The position numbers were made by a program, and so were the translations under genes. The notes beneath the pieces were generated by a model. The model was not told where the DNA came from, made no database searches, and saw only the letters and a list, made by a program, of their open reading frames with translations. Below are positions 5,874 through 6,639 of a DNA stretch of 6,639 nucleotides, in pieces; position 1 is the stretch's first letter; each line of letters opens with the position of its first letter. The DNA is from Microbacteriaceae bacterium (GTDB lineage: Bacteria > Actinomycetota > Actinomycetes > Actinomycetales > Microbacteriaceae). The stretch spans positions 1 to 6,639 of the forward strand of contig JAAZFP010000411.1 of assembly GCA_012511645.1 (NCBI GenBank), given 5' to 3'.

Positions 5874-6362
5874 CTATTCGACGATGCGAGTACCCTCGAA
5901 CGTCATTGCCTCACGAGTTTCGCCCTCGAGTGTTACCGTCGCAAATCCAGAAATCTGGTGCCTCTTGTCATCTTGCGTTGACCAATCGACCTGCATCGGC
6001 ATCTCTTTCTCTGTGTCAGCAGCTGCGGTGCAGGTTGCAGAGGCTAGCTCCTCGTCGTAATCGCAGTTCCAGAGCTCATCATCGCTCGTGAGAATCGTGA
6101 GTGTGGTGAGGCTCGTCTTCGTAATGTCGAAAACTCCGTCTGCCGGGGGCGCACCCCAGATGTAGTCCTGGACAGTCACTTCGTAACGACCGGTGACGAC
6201 ATCAATCGGGGTAACGTACCCACCGCTTGCTCTGTCGTCTAACGAGAGGCCACCGCCGACGCGACCATCAGAGGTGGATATCATGCATCCCGAAAGTCCT
6301 GCGATGGCGACGCATGCAACGAGCAACCCGACGGCTGCGCGGGGGAGCGGAATGTGCCGCAT
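5874..6362 (-). CDS. Secreted lipoprotein of unknown function
   Basis: A 162-aa protein from the ATG at 6362. The signal peptide has a short basic start (MRHIPLPRA), a hydrophobic core (AVGLLVACVAIAG) and the lipobox LSGC, with the acylated cysteine at 26, so the mature 137-aa protein should be tethered to the outer face of the membrane. The mature part begins with a flexible Ser/Gly/Asp-rich linker. It continues with what look like alternating beta strands (GRYEVTVQDYIWG, LTTLTILTS, HQISGFATVTLEGE). Two cysteines (WNC and ATC) are 11-12 residues apart and could form a disulfide. I do not recognise the fold. An in-frame ATG at 6413 adds 17 residues. It sits 14 nt after TATGCT, a possible -10 box, but gives an unusually long signal peptide, so I prefer 6362. 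The gene is transcribed alone, convergent with the ADP-ribosylglycohydrolase. Confidence 0.75.
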   Translation of the reverse strand: MRHIPLPRAAVGLLVACVAIAGLSGCMISTSDGRVGGGLSLDDRASGGYVTPIDVVTGRYEVTVQDYIWGAPPADGVFDITKTSLTTLTILTSDDELWNCDYDEELASATCTAAADTEKEMPMQVDWSTQDDKRHQISGFATVTLEGETREAMTFEGTRIVE

Positions 6363-6454
6363 TGTGATGCTCTGTTGTGCGAGTCTGACGAATGACAGGA
6401 GCCGAGATGACATCTCTCAAACCTAGCATAGCCGACGGTGCGAGTGACGTCTCG

Positions 6455-6479
6455 TGCAGGGTGCTTGCGGCACCCTGCA
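6455..6479. repeat. 10-bp perfect hairpin
   Basis: TGCAGGGTGC (6455-6464) and GCACCCTGCA (6470-6479) are perfect reverse complements around the 5-nt loop TTGCG. There is no T-run on either side. It lies upstream of the lipoprotein gene and could end transcription arriving from the right or be a protein-binding palindrome. Confidence 0.65.
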
Positions 6480-6534
6480 GCGCATATTCGTTACATCAGC
6501 AATGTCCCCCTTCCGAACCAGAGTCCTCTTCTGA

Positions 6535-6581
6535 GGTGAGTTTGGGTTGGAATCAGAGCCCACTTCCGGCTCAAACTCACC
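6535..6581 (+). repeat. 18-bp stem hairpin with G-U wobbles
   Basis: GGTGAGTTTGGGTTGGAA (6535-6552) and TTCCGGCTCAAACTCACC (6564-6581) form 18 continuous base pairs around an 11-nt loop. The three non-Watson-Crick positions are all G-U pairs if the plus strand is transcribed. On the other strand they would be A-C mismatches. This hints at an RNA structure made from the plus strand. A small CCTC-TTCT-GAGG stem (6525-6536) abuts it. No gene family is recognised. Confidence 0.6.
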
Positions 6582-6639
6582 GCGGAGGGGTGAAGACGGA
6601 CGGCGGATCGGGTAGCGGGACGAGTGGTCATGCCGTTCA

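Larger units (their letters stand above)
6423..6639. other. Right-edge region, no supported gene
   Basis: A minus-strand frame is open from the right edge for 72 codons to a TAG at 6425-6423. It contains EPEVGSDSNPNSPQKRT but is dominated by Arg, Pro and Ser and coincides with two hairpins. It could be the tail of a gene outside the window, but I cannot support it. Confidence 0.3.

Noticed and set aside
6423..6639. Minus-strand frame entering from the right edge as a CDS
   Set aside because: It is low-complexity, Arg/Pro/Ser-rich and overlaps strong hairpins, with no recognised motif and only 72 codons visible.
1..6639. CRISPR array, rRNA, or complete insertion sequence
   Set aside because: No regularly spaced direct repeats, no rRNA-like sequence and no transposase catalytic region were seen on either strand.

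Overview
The window looks like an accessory stretch of a high-GC actinobacterium, plausibly Microbacteriaceae. This is inference: codon use is GC-rich, the arsenic genes are of the actinobacterial type (an ACR3 pump, an ArsR-ArsC fusion with a helical linker, and a P-loop ArsC), and the lipoprotein and HTH protein have an actinobacterial style. No 16S rRNA or other marker is present to settle it.

Layout. On the left, an unidentified minus-strand ORF runs off the edge (1-205). A compact minus-strand arsenic-resistance operon occupies 554-3123 and reads ACR3 arsenite efflux pump, then an ArsR-ArsC fusion, then a stand-alone arsenate reductase. The first two genes overlap by ATGA and the last two are 24 nt apart. 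Both ends of the operon carry debris: the 3' part of a second ArsR regulator with a frameshift (405-561) downstream, and fragments that look like an ArsP-type permease tail and a small thioredoxin-like gene (3237-3450) upstream.

The middle (3557-4399, minus) is one open frame stitched from unrelated parts. It holds an ankyrin-repeat gene with two mutually compensating frameshifts, then a 59-nt nearly perfect inverted repeat, then a double helix-turn-helix tail of the kind found at the end of serine recombinases. Diverging from it on the plus strand is an ADP-ribosylglycohydrolase (4596-5723) broken by a single in-frame TGA. On the right is a minus-strand lipoprotein (5874-6362) and about 220 nt holding two strong hairpins.

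How the parts work together: ArsC and the ArsC half of the fusion would reduce arsenate to arsenite. ACR3 would export arsenite. The ArsR half would repress the operon until arsenite binds its cysteines. The rest is not an obvious functional unit. Several genes are truncated or frameshifted, which fits a recombination-prone and decaying region. Because most lesions are single-base events, sequencing or assembly error should be excluded first. I found no convincing new system. The least explained features are the inverted repeat at 4024-4082 and the hairpins near the right edge.
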